NCBI GenBank assembly: GCA_026400815.1
Contig: JAPLOI010000080.1
Coordinates: forward strand, 1 to 64,000
Direction: 5' to 3'
Source: Alphaproteobacteria bacterium
Lineage (GTDB): Bacteria > Pseudomonadota > Alphaproteobacteria > Acetobacterales > Acetobacteraceae
DNA length: 64,000 nt
Below are positions 1 to 10,989 of this stretch, one piece after another; position 1 is the stretch's first letter, and each line of letters starts with the position of its first letter. Under the pieces are notes generated by a model. That model made no database searches, was not told the DNA's origin, and saw only the letters and a program-made list of their open reading frames with translations. The translations under genes and the position numbers were made by a program.

Positions 1-1094
<1,094 letters not shown>

Positions 1095-1292
1095 TCCATT
1101 CCCTGGCCGGACCCCGGCCCTGTCAGTCCATGCCTCGGCGGCGGATGCCACTCCGGCTGGAAGCCACCACGGCGGATGCCGGGGCATACCTACGGCGGCA
1201 CTGCCACCGCGGGTTTGCAGATAACATAGGATGCTTGCACGTTCCTTGCACCCCTGCCATCGGCTTCCTTCCTTAAATGGCGGCAATCCGGA

Positions 1293-2555
1293 TCAAATCG
1301 GCAGGAATTCGGCGCCTGCCAGTGGCACGGCGGGGGCGAAACGCAGCCCGAGGCCGGCGCAGGCGGCCGCATCGGGGTAGCCCAGCGCCGGCACCGCCAC
1401 CAGGCGGGGCCCCTCCCACAACGCCGGCACCGCCATCAGGTGGGGCCCCTCCCACAGCGCCGGCAGCGCCTGCAGCACCGCCGCGGGCCAGTCTGGCCGC
1501 AGCCGGCGCAGGCCCGAAGCCGCCAGACCCAGCGCGCCCAGGTGCCAGCCCGGCTTGGGGCACGCACGCGGCGACAGCCGGAACCGGCCGTCCCATGTGG
1601 CGCCCGGCAGTGCTGGCACCGGCGGCGCCATCGCCGCGGCCTCGCGCACCAGCAGCCACGCTCCGGGCGTGCCCGCGCGGCCGGCCGGCAGCAGCCGGGT
1701 GCCCGCCAGGGTCGCCGCACGTGGGGATGCGGCCAGGGCGGCCACCTGTTCCGAGGCCACCGGATAGGCGCGGCCGGCGATCATGCGCAGCAGCGCCGCC
1801 AGCGCGAGGGGCGAGACGAGCCCCGGCGGCAGCACAGCCCAGCCTTCGGGATGCAGCCGGACCTCCCGCGCCAGTTCCGCCGCCGTGGCGCGCTCCACCT
1901 CGGCCCGCTGCTCGCCCAGTTGCCGCGTCCGCACCGCGCCGGACATCACGGCGAACCCGTCACCATCGGGATCGTTGAGCTGGGCCCGCACGCGCGCGCG
2001 CATCGAGGCGGGATCGGTGTTGGACGGATCCTCCACCCAGGCCATGCCTTCGCCATGCAGGAATTGTCGCAGCCAGCCGGGTGGCACCGCCAGCAATGGG
2101 CGCAGCAGCCTTACCAACTCCCCTTCCGCCAGCGCCGCCATCGCCGCCAGCCCGGCGGCACCGCTGCGGGCGCATGTGCGTATGCGCAGGGTCTCCGCCT
2201 GGTCGCGCATGTGGTGGCCAAGCAGCAGGTGCAGGATCCCCATCTCGGCACAGGCTGCGGCCAGCGCGGCATGGCGGGCGCTCCGGGCCCGCGCCGCCAG
2301 ACCCGGGCCACGCGCCAACCCGTGCAGGGTGAGCAGCCTTCCCGCGATGCCGCGCTGGGACAGGCGGGACAGCGTGAGCGAAGCTTCAGCGCCGGATTCC
2401 GCGCGCAGCCCGTGATCTACAACCAGCGCCAGCAGGCTGCCGCCGCGCGGCACCACCCAGTTTCGGGCCAGCAGGGCCAGCGCCGTGCTGTCCGCGCCGC
2501 CAGAGACCGCCACCGCCATGGCGGGCGCCGGTTCGAACGGCCCCATCCTCTCCAT
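1293..2555 (-). CDS. tilS: tRNA(Ile)-lysidine synthase TilS
   Basis: Ligates lysine to C34 of the CAU-anticodon tRNA-Ile so that it reads AUA. The PP-loop ATP-binding motif SGGADS is at residues 18-23, followed by VVDHGLR and LLLGHHMRDQAET, all typical of TilS. Length is 420 aa. The ATG at 2555 is the first in frame, but the upstream codons (LSRDLLLRRFTAA) look like a family N-terminus, so a non-ATG start overlapping the cpoB end is possible. The C-terminal third is low-complexity and carries a 12-residue tandem duplication (VPALWEGP units, about 1395-1466). Gene order cpoB-tilS-ftsH supports the call. Confidence 0.93.
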   Translation of the reverse strand: MERMGPFEPAPAMAVAVSGGADSTALALLARNWVVPRGGSLLALVVDHGLRAESGAEASLTLSRLSQRGIAGRLLTLHGLARGPGLAARARSARHAALAAACAEMGILHLLLGHHMRDQAETLRIRTCARSGAAGLAAMAALAEGELVRLLRPLLAVPPGWLRQFLHGEGMAWVEDPSNTDPASMRARVRAQLNDPDGDGFAVMSGAVRTRQLGEQRAEVERATAAELAREVRLHPEGWAVLPPGLVSPLALAALLRMIAGRAYPVASEQVAALAASPRAATLAGTRLLPAGRAGTPGAWLLVREAAAMAPPVPALPGATWDGRFRLSPRACPKPGWHLGALGLAASGLRRLRPDWPAAVLQALPALWEGPHLMAVPALWEGPRLVAVPALGYPDAAACAGLGLRFAPAVPLAGAEFLPI

Positions 2556-2590
2556 CGCCGCCGTGAAGCGGCGCAGCAGGAGGTCCCGGC

Positions 2591-3493
2591 TCAGCGGCAG
2601 CCGGCGCGCTGCCGGGCGCCGCTGACGGGCTCGCGCAGATCGGCGCGCGGGTTGGGGAACTCCGCTTTCAGCTTGTCCAGCGTGGCGCAGGCGGCGCGCT
2701 TCTCGTTGAGCGCGATCAGCGCGTTCGCCAGCCCGAGCAGCGCCGGCTGGGCGTTGCTGCCGGTCTTGCCGCGATTGTAGGTGTCGTCATAGGCCACGGC
2801 GGCGGCCTGGTAGTCCCGCTTGCCGTTGAGCGACTGCGCCAGCAGGAACTGCGCATCCGCGGCGCGCGGCGATTGCGGGAAGCGCAGCACCTCACGCGCG
2901 GCGGCCTCTGCGGCGGTGTAGTCGCGCCGGGCCAGGGCCGCGTTGCCCTCCTGCATCGCCACTTCCGGGGTGCGGCGCGCGGCGCCGGCCGGGGGCGTGG
3001 CGCCAGAAGCGGCGGCGGCCCCGCCTGCGGCTGCGGCGGCCGCAGCGGCCGGGGCGGCTGCCGCCGGGGGGCGGGCACCACCGCCCTGCCCCAGCTTGAA
3101 GTTCAGGTCCTCGATTTCCTTGCGCAGCTCATCGCCCTGGCGCTGGCGGGCGTTCTCGGATTCGTCGAGCCGGCCCTGCATGCGGCGCACCTGTTCTTCC
3201 AGCGCCACAACGCGATCCAGCAACGCGGCGGTGATCTCCCCGCCGCCGCTGGTGCCGCCGCCGGAGGGACGACCGCTGAAAATCGACCCGCCGCCAATGC
3301 TGCTACCGCTGCTGCTGCCGCTGTTGCGCAGCTGCTCGCGCAGCCCCTGCACATCGCGGCGCAGCTCCAGCAGCTGGTTCTGCAGCTGGATCGCCTCGCG
3401 GCTGTCCATCTGCGCCTGCGCCACCCCTGGCAGCGCCGCCAGCATCCATCCCGCCAACGCCAGCCCTGGCAACCCGCCGAACCACAGCTTCAC
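2591..3493 (-). CDS. cpoB: Cell division coordinator CpoB (YbgF family)
   Basis: Periplasmic Tol-Pal partner that coordinates peptidoglycan synthesis with outer-membrane constriction. The GTG at 3491-3493 has a GGGAG ribosome site just upstream and opens a signal peptide (VKLWFGG...GVAQA, about 27 residues). Next come a coiled coil, a Gly/Ser linker (about 57-80), a second coiled coil (LEEQVRRMQGRLDE), a long Ala-rich linker (about 135-165) and C-terminal TPR-like repeats (EGNAALARRDYTAAE, AQFLLAQSLNGKRDYQAA). At 300 aa it is near the usual length. It lies downstream of pal, but a strong terminator separates the two, so it may have its own promoter. Confidence 0.9.
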   Translation of the reverse strand: MKLWFGGLPGLALAGWMLAALPGVAQAQMDSREAIQLQNQLLELRRDVQGLREQLRNSGSSSGSSIGGGSIFSGRPSGGGTSGGGEITAALLDRVVALEEQVRRMQGRLDESENARQRQGDELRKEIEDLNFKLGQGGGARPPAAAAPAAAAAAAAGGAAAASGATPPAGAARRTPEVAMQEGNAALARRDYTAAEAAAREVLRFPQSPRAADAQFLLAQSLNGKRDYQAAAVAYDDTYNRGKTGSNAQPALLGLANALIALNEKRAACATLDKLKAEFPNPRADLREPVSGARQRAGCR

Positions 3494-3579
3494 CCGGCTT
3501 CTCCCATCCCGTTGGATTGCGCGCAGTATCGCTGATTGCGGGCGAAAACAAAACGCCGGGCCGGGGTTCCGGCACCCCG

Positions 3580-3612
3580 TAAACGAAACCGGCGGCCCCG
3601 AGGGGCCGCCGG
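3580..3612 (-). terminator. Rho-independent terminator after pal
   Basis: Perfect 11-bp stem (CCGGCGGCCCC at 3589-3599 and its complement at 3602-3612) with a 2-nt loop. Read on the minus strand it is followed by TTTCGTTT. It lies 55 bases past the pal stop, so it probably ends the tolQRAB-pal transcript. Confidence 0.8.
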
Positions 3613-3666
3613 CATCCAGTCTATCCCATGGCAGGGGCGCCCGAGGGCACCCCGCGCCGCAGGCGA

Positions 3667-4125
3667 TCAGCGAACGGAGGTGATCGCGTTGCGGTTCTGC
3701 GCCCAAGCCTGCTCGTTCGAACCGAGGGCGGTCGGGCGGTCCTTGCCGTAGGAGATGGTGGTGATGCGGGTCGCGGCCACGCCCTTGGCGACCAGGAAGT
3801 CGCGCGCGGCGTTGGCACGGCGCTGGCCGAGGGCGATGTTGTAGGCCTGGGTGCCACGCTCGTCGCAGTTGCCGGCGACCTGCACGTTGTTGGCCGACCA
3901 CTTCTGCAGCCACGCGGCCTGGCGCTCCAGGGTGATGCGGGCGTCGGAGCGCAGGGCGTTCTTGTTCAGATCGAAGAACACGCGGTCGCCCACGTTGGCC
4001 ACCAGGTCTTCCTGGCTGCCGGGAACCGGGCCGGAGCTGACGGGGCCGGTGCTGGTCGCGGCCTGGTTGGAGCAGGCAGCCAGAAGCGCCACGGCGGCAA
4101 CGGTGCCCAGAATCTTGATGTTCAT
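3667..4125 (-). CDS. pal: Peptidoglycan-associated lipoprotein Pal
   Basis: Outer-membrane lipoprotein that binds peptidoglycan through an OmpA-like domain and docks with TolB/TolA. The start MNIKILGTVAAVALLAACSNQ gives a lipoprotein signal with lipobox LAAC (Cys18). The OmpA-like domain (about residues 45-150) shows VFFDLNKNALRSDA, GNCDERGTQAYNIALGQRRA and the terminal SYGKDRPTALGSNEQAWAQNR. The 152-aa length is normal. An in-frame ATG further upstream (4170) is rejected because it would place 15 residues before the signal peptide. Confidence 0.96.
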   Translation of the reverse strand: MNIKILGTVAAVALLAACSNQAATSTGPVSSGPVPGSQEDLVANVGDRVFFDLNKNALRSDARITLERQAAWLQKWSANNVQVAGNCDERGTQAYNIALGQRRANAARDFLVAKGVAATRITTISYGKDRPTALGSNEQAWAQNRNAITSVR

Positions 4126-4363
4126 TCGAGTGTGATCCCTGGAAGGAGTGTGCAGCTTGGGGGTGCCCACTGGGCAGACGTCACGGCGGGCGCAGGCAGT
4201 AAGACGAAGTTGCAGTAGGCGAGGTCTAGAAACGAATCGGCGTGATCAGGCCTTGCAGGCCCCTCGGCGATCTGTGTGCGGTGGATTAGCCCGTTGAAAC
4301 GACTGCGGTCAAGGACTCCTCGCATCGCGCCGCAACATATCATCCATTCCGCTCCGGCACCCG

Positions 4364-5797
4364 TCAGGCCGGCAAGGGCGACCATGCGGGGTCTGAAGCG
4401 TCGGTCGGCGTGGTCATCTGGCGCTCGTTGAAACCGGTGATGTCGATCGACACAAGGCGCGAGGTGAAGCCGTTGCCGCGGGCATCGCGGGCGGCGGTTT
4501 CACGCCAGAACATGATCACGCGGCCATTGGGCGCGAAGGTCGGGCCTTCCACGTAGAAGCTTTCCGACAGGATGCGCTCGCCGGAGCCGTCCGGCCGCAT
4601 CACGCCGATGGCGAAGATGCCGCCGGTGATGCGCGTGAAGGCAATGAGGTCGCCGCGCGGCGACCACACCGGGGTGGCGTAGCGCCCCTGCCCGAAGCTG
4701 ATCCGCTTGGCCGCGCCGCCGGAGGCGCTCATCACATAGAGTTGCTGGTCGCCGCCACGGTCCGACTCGAAGACGATCTGCTGGCCGTCCGGGCTGAAGC
4801 AGGGCGAGACATCGATCGCGCCGCCGCCGGCATCGGTCAGCCGCCGTGGCGCGCCGCCGCCCACCGGGATCAGCACGATCTCGCTGCCCGCGCCGCGCGT
4901 CTGCGCCATGATGATGTTGTTGCCATCCGGCGCGTAGCGCGGCGAAAGGGTGATGCCCTCGAAATTGCCGAGCATCTGCTGGCGCCCGCTGCCGAGGTCG
5001 AAGGTGTACACCCGCGGCCGGTTGTTCACATAGCTCATGTAGGCGATCTGGTCGCGCGTGGGGTGGAAGCGCGGGGAGAGCGCGAGCGCGCTGCCATCCG
5101 TCAGGAAGCGGTTGTTCTCGCCATCCTGGTCCATGATCGCCAGGCGCTTCACGCGCCGGTCGCGCGGGCCGGAGCCGGCGATATACACCACGCGGGTGTC
5201 GAAATAGCCCTTCTCGCCCAGCAGCCGCTCATAGATCACATCGGAGATGATGTGCGCGCTGCGGCGCCAGTTGCTGGTGGTGGCGGTATAGGCGGTGCCC
5301 TGGATCTGCGTCTGCGGCAGGATGTCCCACAGGCGGAATTCCACGCGCACGCGGTCGCCGCCCTGGCTTTCCACCTTGCCGGTCACCAGCGCCTGCGCGC
5401 CGATCACCTTCCAGTTGGCGAAGTTCGGCACGTCCCCTGCCCCCTGCGCCACGAAGGCGGCGCGGTCGATGGCGCGGAACAGGCCGGAGCGGGCGAGGTT
5501 GTTGCTGATCACGCCGGCCATGTCGCGGCCGAGCTGCGCCGTATCGCCGCCGCCCACGCCCACCAGGTTGGGGATGGCGATGGGAATCGGCTCGGCGCGG
5601 GCGCGATCGACCGTGATCTCGGCGGATTGCTGGCCCAGCGCGCGGCCGGGCAGGATCAGCCCGCCGCCGGCGGCCAGCCCAGCAGCGCCGGCCAGCAGCG
5701 TGCGGCGGCCCATGCTCGCGAAACCACGGGGCGCGGCGAGGGATTCGCGACTGATGTCGTCACCATGCATGCGGGTCATGCGATCCGTCTCTCTCAT
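4364..5797 (-). CDS. tolB: Tol-Pal system protein TolB
   Basis: Periplasmic beta-propeller protein of the Tol-Pal envelope machine. After the leader comes the N-terminal TolB domain (about 55-180), then repeated propeller blades such as RFHPTRDQIAYMSY, RYAPDGNNIIMAQ, CFSPDGQQIVFESDRGG and TPVWSPRGDLIAFT. The leader contains MGRRTLLAGAAGLAAGGGLI, a twin-arginine style signal rather than the ordinary Sec signal of E. coli TolB. Three starts are possible: 5797, 5779 (preceded by GAGAGA) or 5713 (directly at MGRR, no clear ribosome site). The 238-base gap to pal holds no recognised feature. Confidence 0.95.
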   Translation of the reverse strand: MRETDRMTRMHGDDISRESLAAPRGFASMGRRTLLAGAAGLAAGGGLILPGRALGQQSAEITVDRARAEPIPIAIPNLVGVGGGDTAQLGRDMAGVISNNLARSGLFRAIDRAAFVAQGAGDVPNFANWKVIGAQALVTGKVESQGGDRVRVEFRLWDILPQTQIQGTAYTATTSNWRRSAHIISDVIYERLLGEKGYFDTRVVYIAGSGPRDRRVKRLAIMDQDGENNRFLTDGSALALSPRFHPTRDQIAYMSYVNNRPRVYTFDLGSGRQQMLGNFEGITLSPRYAPDGNNIIMAQTRGAGSEIVLIPVGGGAPRRLTDAGGGAIDVSPCFSPDGQQIVFESDRGGDQQLYVMSASGGAAKRISFGQGRYATPVWSPRGDLIAFTRITGGIFAIGVMRPDGSGERILSESFYVEGPTFAPNGRVIMFWRETAARDARGNGFTSRLVSIDITGFNERQMTTPTDASDPAWSPLPA

Positions 5798-5911
5798 TGG
5801 GGGTGCCTTGCGGCGAGTTGCGGGCTTCTACCACGATCCGCCGCGTCGCCAGCCCTTCGTTACGCGCGGGCAGGCCGTGCCGCGGATGCGCACGGCAACG
5901 TGAGGGGGAAC

Positions 5912-6898
5912 TCACGGCTTGAACCGGAAAGTCAGCTTGCCGATCTTGCCCAGCTCGCTGCGTGGGATCGGCAGGGCGGAGCAGCGCGGGTCGCGGATGG
6001 CGCGCATCGCGCGTTCGGCGAAGGCGCGGAAGCGCGGGTCGGACATCCGGCCACGATCGGCATCGCCCACCTCGGCCAGGCGCGCCGTGCCCGCCTCGTC
6101 GAAGGTCACGACAAGCTGCACGGACATAGTCTCGATGCCCAGCTGGCCCTCATCCTTGGTCCAGCATTCTCGCACCTTGTCGCCGATCGCGCCCTGCTGC
6201 TGGGTGGACAGGCTGGCGGTGATGTCGCCCTGACGGCTGCCGCCCACCTGCGGCCCGGCGGCGGCCGGCGGGTTCGGCCGGCCGGTGGGCGGCTGGGTCT
6301 GGCGCTGCAGCGCGCGCAGGCGCTCCATCGTGTTGTTCAGCTCGCGGCTGTCCGGCGCCGGATTGTTCGTGGGGTTCGGCTGCGCCGTGCGGCTGGGCGG
6401 CCCCGGCGGCGGCGGCACTGGGGGCGGTGGGCCAGGCGGGGGCGGCACCGGCGGCTGTGGCGCGGGTGGAGCCGGGGGAGCCGGCGGCGGCGGCGGCGGC
6501 GGCGGCGTGGGCGGCGCGGGCGAGGGCTCCGGCGGCGGCGGCTGCGGTTTCGGCGGCTCAGGCGCCGGCGGCTCCGGCGTGGGAGGCGGCGGAGGCGGCG
6601 GGGGTGGTGGCGGAGGGGGCGGCGGGGGCGGCTGCGGCGGCTCCGGCTTCGGCGGCTCGGGCGCCGGCGGCGCAGGCTTCACCTCGGGCGCCAGCACGGT
6701 GGCCGGTGCGGGTGCTTCCACGGTGTTCAGGATCGGCGCCGGGCTGGGCTCGCCGGGGTCCTGCGCCAGTTCCACCTGCAGCTCCTCCTCCGGCTCTGTC
6801 GGCATCCGCAGCGACACGCCTGCGATCAGCGCAGCCAGCACCAGGGCATGCAGCACGCCAGAGAGGATGGCTCCACGCTGGAGCAGCCGCGACACCAC
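5912..6898 (-). CDS. tolA: TolA-like energy-transducing protein with long proline-rich domain
   Basis: Inner-membrane protein linking TolQR to the outer membrane. One N-terminal membrane segment (about residues 9-31, SGVLHALVLAALIAGVSL) is followed by a very long Pro/Glu-rich segment (about 55-190) that includes an uninterrupted run of about 17 prolines, then a C-terminal globular domain (KVRECWTKDEG...VQLVVTFDEAG, two Cys at 245 and about 312). The usual Ala/Lys-rich helical domain II of gammaproteobacterial TolA is replaced by polyproline, as in other alphaproteobacteria. It lies between tolR and tolB. The symbol rests mostly on context and architecture. Confidence 0.88.
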   Translation of the reverse strand: MVSRLLQRGAILSGVLHALVLAALIAGVSLRMPTEPEEELQVELAQDPGEPSPAPILNTVEAPAPATVLAPEVKPAPPAPEPPKPEPPQPPPPPPPPPPPPPPPPPTPEPPAPEPPKPQPPPPEPSPAPPTPPPPPPPPAPPAPPAPQPPVPPPPGPPPPVPPPPGPPSRTAQPNPTNNPAPDSRELNNTMERLRALQRQTQPPTGRPNPPAAAGPQVGGSRQGDITASLSTQQQGAIGDKVRECWTKDEGQLGIETMSVQLVVTFDEAGTARLAEVGDADRGRMSDPRFRAFAERAMRAIRDPRCSALPIPRSELGKIGKLTFRFKP

Positions 6899-6919
6899 CG
6901 GGGCGTCCTTGAGGGTCCG

Positions 6920-7420
6920 CTAGCCCCGCCCGGGCGGGCGAGGCGCGGCAGGGGCCGTGGCGGGCGCCGGCGCGGGGGTGGCGGGCACGGCGCGCGTGCC
7001 GGAGGGATCGGTCAGCAGGGAAACCTTGGTGAACCCGCCCTGGATGATCACCCCCATCACTTCCATCATCGTGCCGTAGCTGTTGGCCTTGTCGCCGCGC
7101 ACGAAGATGCGGCGGTCCTTCTGTTCCTTGGCGATGGCCGTGAGCTTCCCCGCCAGTTCCGAAAGCGGGATCGGCTGGTCCTGCAGGAACACCTGCCCCT
7201 TCGCATCCACGGAAACGTTCAGCGGCTCGCTGTCCTGGTTCACCGGGCTGGCGGAGGTTTTCGGCAGGTCCACGTTCACCGCCGTGTTCATCAGCGGGGC
7301 CGCGACCATGAAGATGATCAGCAGCACCAGCATCACGTCCACGAAGGGGGTGACGTTGATCTCCGACAGCGGCTGGTAACGCCCCCTCCGTCCCCCGCCC
7401 TTGGGCATCATGCCGGCCAT
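6920..7420 (-). CDS. tolR: Biopolymer transporter TolR (ExbD family)
   Basis: Component of the proton-driven TolQR motor. It starts MAGMMPKGGG and carries one membrane helix (about 24-44, NVTPFVDVMLVLLIIFMVAAPL) with the conserved proton-path Asp in TPFVD. A periplasmic ExbD/TolR domain follows (VDLPKTSA...RRIFVRGDKANSYGTMMEVM). The tail after about residue 145 is Pro/Ala-rich. Its start codon is one base from the tolQ stop, so translation is probably coupled. Confidence 0.95.
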   Translation of the reverse strand: MAGMMPKGGGRRGRYQPLSEINVTPFVDVMLVLLIIFMVAAPLMNTAVNVDLPKTSASPVNQDSEPLNVSVDAKGQVFLQDQPIPLSELAGKLTAIAKEQKDRRIFVRGDKANSYGTMMEVMGVIIQGGFTKVSLLTDPSGTRAVPATPAPAPATAPAAPRPPGRG

Positions 7421-7421
7421 G

Positions 7422-8162
<741 letters not shown>

Positions 8163-8248
8163 GGCCAGTCCCCTTCGTTCCGAACACGACCCTTCACCGG
8201 GATCGTGGTCGCATCATGACCCGTCCGCGGCCTGATCGTGGCCGTGGC

Positions 8249-8683
8249 CTATTCCTGCTCCGGCTGCAGCCGAAGCATCGCTTCCCGCCAGCGGGGCGGA
8301 ATGCGCGCCGGGCGCTGGTCGGAGATCCGGCCGCACACCAGCTGCAATTCGATCCGCGCCAGCAGCACCTCATCCCCGGCCCGCACGACATCCTGCCGCA
8401 GCTCGACCGTCGCGCCGCCGACCGCCAGGGTTTTCGTCTCGACCACCAGCGAATCATCCAGCCGCGCCGGTGCCAGATAATCCACTTTGATGCGCCGCAC
8501 CATGAAGAATAGGCCATGCAGGGCCGACATTTCCGCGTGCGGAACACCCAAGTCGCGCAATGCCTCGGTCCGCCCGCGCTCGGCAAAGCGCAGATAATTG
8601 GCGTGGTACACGATGCCACCGGCATCGGTATCCTCGTAATAGACGCGAACCGGATAGCGGTGCGCCTTCATTTTCTGGCTCAT
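8249..8683 (-). CDS. ybgC: Tol-Pal-associated acyl-CoA thioesterase YbgC
   Basis: Hot-dog fold thioesterase hydrolysing acyl-CoA, found with tol-pal genes across Proteobacteria. The signature [19 protein letters not shown] (about 15-33) contains the catalytic Asp of the 4-hydroxybenzoyl-CoA thioesterase type, followed by [15 protein letters not shown]. 144 aa is the normal length. The start overlaps the ruvB stop by 4 bases (ATGA), giving a ruvB-ybgC-tolQ chain. Confidence 0.95.
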   Translation of the reverse strand: MSQKMKAHRYPVRVYYEDTDAGGIVYHANYLRFAERGRTEALRDLGVPHAEMSALHGLFFMVRRIKVDYLAPARLDDSLVVETKTLAVGGATVELRQDVVRAGDEVLLARIELQLVCGRISDQRPARIPPRWREAMLRLQPEQE

Positions 8684-9720
8684 TCTTCTTCAGACAGCAG
8701 ATCAAGCGCCCCTTGCGGCCCGCCCGAGGGCGGCGCCAGGCCCAGGTGCCGCCAGCCGCGCTCGCCCAGCATCCGCCCGCGGCTGGTGCGCAGGACCAGC
8801 CCTTCCTGGATCAGATAGGGCTCGATCACGTCTTCCAACGTGTCACGCGCCTCGGCCAGCGCGGCGGCCAGTGTCTCCACGCCCACGGGACCGCCGGCAT
8901 GGTGCTCGGCGATACGGCGCAGGTAGCGGCGATCCATCGCATCCAGCCCCAGCCGGTCCACCTCCAGGCGCAGCAGCGCGGCGTCCGCAATCTCAGCGGT
9001 CACCGGGGAGGCCTTCTGCACCAGCGCGAAGTCGCGCACCCGGCGCAGCAGCCGCCCGGCGATGCGTGGCGTGCCGCGCGAGCGCCGCGCGATCTCACGC
9101 GCCCCCTCCGCCGTCAGTGCAAAACCAAGCTTCTGCGCCCCGCGGCTGACAATCAGCTCCAACTCCTCGGCGGTGTAGAAGATCAGCCGCAGCGGAATGC
9201 CGAACCGGTCGCGCAGCGGCGTGGCCAGCAGCCCCGCCCGCGTGGTGGCGCCCACCAGCGTGAACGGGGCGAGGTCGATGCGCACCGAACGCGCCGCCGG
9301 CCCCTCGCCGATGATGAGGTCGAGCTGGAAATCCTCCATCGCGGGATAGAGGATTTCCTCGATCGCCGGCTGCAGCCGATGGATCTCGTCGATGAACAGC
9401 ACGTCGCGCGGCTGCAAATTGGTCAGGATCGCCGCAAGGTCCCCCGCCCGCTGGATCACCGGGCCGGAGGTCGCACGGAACCCGACGCCCAACTCGCGCG
9501 AGACGATCTGCGACAGCGTGGTTTTGCCCAGCCCCGGCGGGCCGTGAAGAAGAACATGATCAAGCGCTTCGCCACGATGGCGCGCCGCCTCGATGAAGAT
9601 CGCCAGGTTCTCCCGGCTCGCCTTCTGGCCGATGAAATCCGCCAGCGATTGCGGCCGCAGCGAGGCCTCGGCGGCATCCTCGTCGCTTCGGCGGGGTGAG
9701 ACTTCCCGGTCGTCGCTCAT
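8680..9720 (-). CDS. ruvB: Holliday junction branch migration helicase RuvB
   Basis: Hexameric AAA+ motor that drives branch migration with RuvA. Visible motifs are [13 protein letters not shown], Walker [11 protein letters not shown] (about residue 60), Walker [10 protein letters not shown], sensor/arginine finger [22 protein letters not shown], and the C-terminal winged helix ending [16 protein letters not shown]. 346 aa matches the family. It follows ruvC-ruvA on the same strand, with a 136-base gap that holds a dispersed inverted repeat. Confidence 0.98.
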   Translation of the reverse strand: MSDDREVSPRRSDEDAAEASLRPQSLADFIGQKASRENLAIFIEAARHRGEALDHVLLHGPPGLGKTTLSQIVSRELGVGFRATSGPVIQRAGDLAAILTNLQPRDVLFIDEIHRLQPAIEEILYPAMEDFQLDLIIGEGPAARSVRIDLAPFTLVGATTRAGLLATPLRDRFGIPLRLIFYTAEELELIVSRGAQKLGFALTAEGAREIARRSRGTPRIAGRLLRRVRDFALVQKASPVTAEIADAALLRLEVDRLGLDAMDRRYLRRIAEHHAGGPVGVETLAAALAEARDTLEDVIEPYLIQEGLVLRTSRGRMLGERGWRHLGLAPPSGGPQGALDLLSEEE

Positions 9721-9747
9721 GGTGCCGGCGCCCTGGAGAAGAAAGAA

Positions 9748-9841
9748 TCACCACGGAGACACAGAGGGCACGGAGAAGGCACGGAGAAGAGCGGCGGTTT
9801 CCCTCCGTGCCTTCTTTGCGCCCTCCGTGCCTCCGTGGTGA
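9748..9841. repeat. Dispersed CACGGAG-type imperfect inverted repeat
   Basis: A roughly 94-base imperfect palindrome between ruvA and ruvB. The left arm begins TCACCACGGAGACACAGAGG and the right arm ends GCCCTCCGTGCCTCCGTGGT. Each arm holds repeated CACGGAG/CTCCGTG units. Similar CACGGAG-rich palindromes are scattered in intergenic regions of many unrelated bacteria. It carries no ORF and sits inside the ruvCAB operon, so it is transcribed and could form a long hairpin between ruvA and ruvB. Confidence 0.75.
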
Positions 9842-9856
9842 ACCTTCCTTGCCGCC

Positions 9857-10456
9857 TCACCGCGCCAGTTCCTTCAACCCGTCACGGATCACCGCATCCA
9901 GCGACGCATCCTCACCCAGCCGCTCCAGCACCTTCGCCACCGCGGCCTGCGCTTCCGCGCGCCGGTAGCCCAGGTTCACCAGGGCGGACAGCGCATCGCT
10001 CTCCACGCCGCCCACCGGCGGCGGCAGCACCGGCGAGAACCCGATTCCGGAGGGCATGGCGCCAGCCTTCTCGCGCAACTCCGTCAGCAACCGCACCGCC
10101 AGCTTCGCCCCCACGCCGGGTGCGCGGGTGAGCGCGCCACGGTCACCGGCCTGGATCGCGGCAATGAGATCGCGCGGCGAAAGGGCGGACAGGATGTTCA
10201 GCGCCACCTTGGCCCCCACCCCCTGCACCGTGGTCAGCAGGCGGAACCACTCGCGCTCCGCACCCTCGAAAAATCCATAAAGAACAATCGCGTCCTCGCG
10301 CACATGCGTCTCCACCAGCACCGAGCCCACCTGCCCCGCCGGCAACGCGGCCAGCGTGCGGGTGGAGGCGTTCACCAGGTAGCCGACGCCGTTCACGTCC
10401 ACCACGCAGCGATCCGCCTCGATCTGCTCGATGCGCCCAGTGAGTTTCGCGATCAT
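9857..10456 (-). CDS. ruvA: Holliday junction branch migration protein RuvA
   Basis: Tetrameric DNA-binding subunit that loads RuvB on Holliday junctions. The start [26 protein letters not shown] is the classic N-terminal OB-fold domain; helix-hairpin-helix regions follow ([26 protein letters not shown]), and domain III ends in [16 protein letters not shown]. 199 aa. The ATG overlaps the ruvC stop by 4 bases (10453-10456), which fixes the start. Confidence 0.98.
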   Translation of the reverse strand: MIAKLTGRIEQIEADRCVVDVNGVGYLVNASTRTLAALPAGQVGSVLVETHVREDAIVLYGFFEGAEREWFRLLTTVQGVGAKVALNILSALSPRDLIAAIQAGDRGALTRAPGVGAKLAVRLLTELREKAGAMPSGIGFSPVLPPPVGGVESDALSALVNLGYRRAEAQAAVAKVLERLGEDASLDAVIRDGLKELAR

Positions 10457-10989
10457 GATTTGCCTTGCGCCTCGCGCGCCTTCAGCGCTGCCGGCGCCAC
10501 CCACTTGATCCGGCTCGCCCGGTGATGCGCATGGCAAATGGCAACGGCCAGCGCATCGGCCGCATCCGCCCGCTTCAGGATCGAGCCCGGCAGCAGGCGG
10601 CGCACCATCATCTGCACCTGGTCCTTGTCCGCCCCGCCGGTGCCGACCACGCTCAGCTTCACCGTCTTGGCGCCGTACTCCGCCACCGAGATCCCGCGCA
10701 GTGCCGGCGCCAGAAGCGCCACGCCACGGGCATAGCCCAGCTTCAGCGTGGCGGTGCCGTTGCGGTTCACGTAGGTCTCCTCCACCGCCGCCTCGTCGGG
10801 CAGCCAGGCATCCATCACCTGGCCCAGCGCATCGTGCAGCACCTTCAGCCGGTCTGGCACGCTCTCCGCACTGTCGGTGGCGATCACCCCGTCGCCGAGA
10901 TGGCGCAGCCGGTTGCCGTCCACCTCCAGCACGCCCCAGCCGGTGAAGCGCAGGCCGGGATCGATCCCCAACAGCCGAACCAGCGCCAT
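10453..10989 (-). CDS. ruvC: Holliday junction resolvase RuvC
   Basis: Endonuclease that cuts Holliday junctions. Catalytic acidic residues are seen in [15 protein letters not shown] (Asp10), [10 protein letters not shown] and [16 protein letters not shown] (last Asp pair). 178 aa from MALVRLLG; an upstream in-frame ATG at 11040 is inside yebC and is rejected. The start overlaps the yebC stop (TGATG). Confidence 0.97.
   Translation of the reverse strand: MALVRLLGIDPGLRFTGWGVLEVDGNRLRHLGDGVIATDSAESVPDRLKVLHDALGQVMDAWLPDEAAVEETYVNRNGTATLKLGYARGVALLAPALRGISVAEYGAKTVKLSVVGTGGADKDQVQMMVRRLLPGSILKRADAADALAVAICHAHHRASRIKWVAPAALKAREAQGKS

Noticed and set aside
6285-6923. Glycine-rich plus-strand frame resembling a PE-PGRS or glycine-rich protein
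   Set aside because: It is the complement of the TolA polyproline region; GGC/GGG runs are complements of Pro codons.
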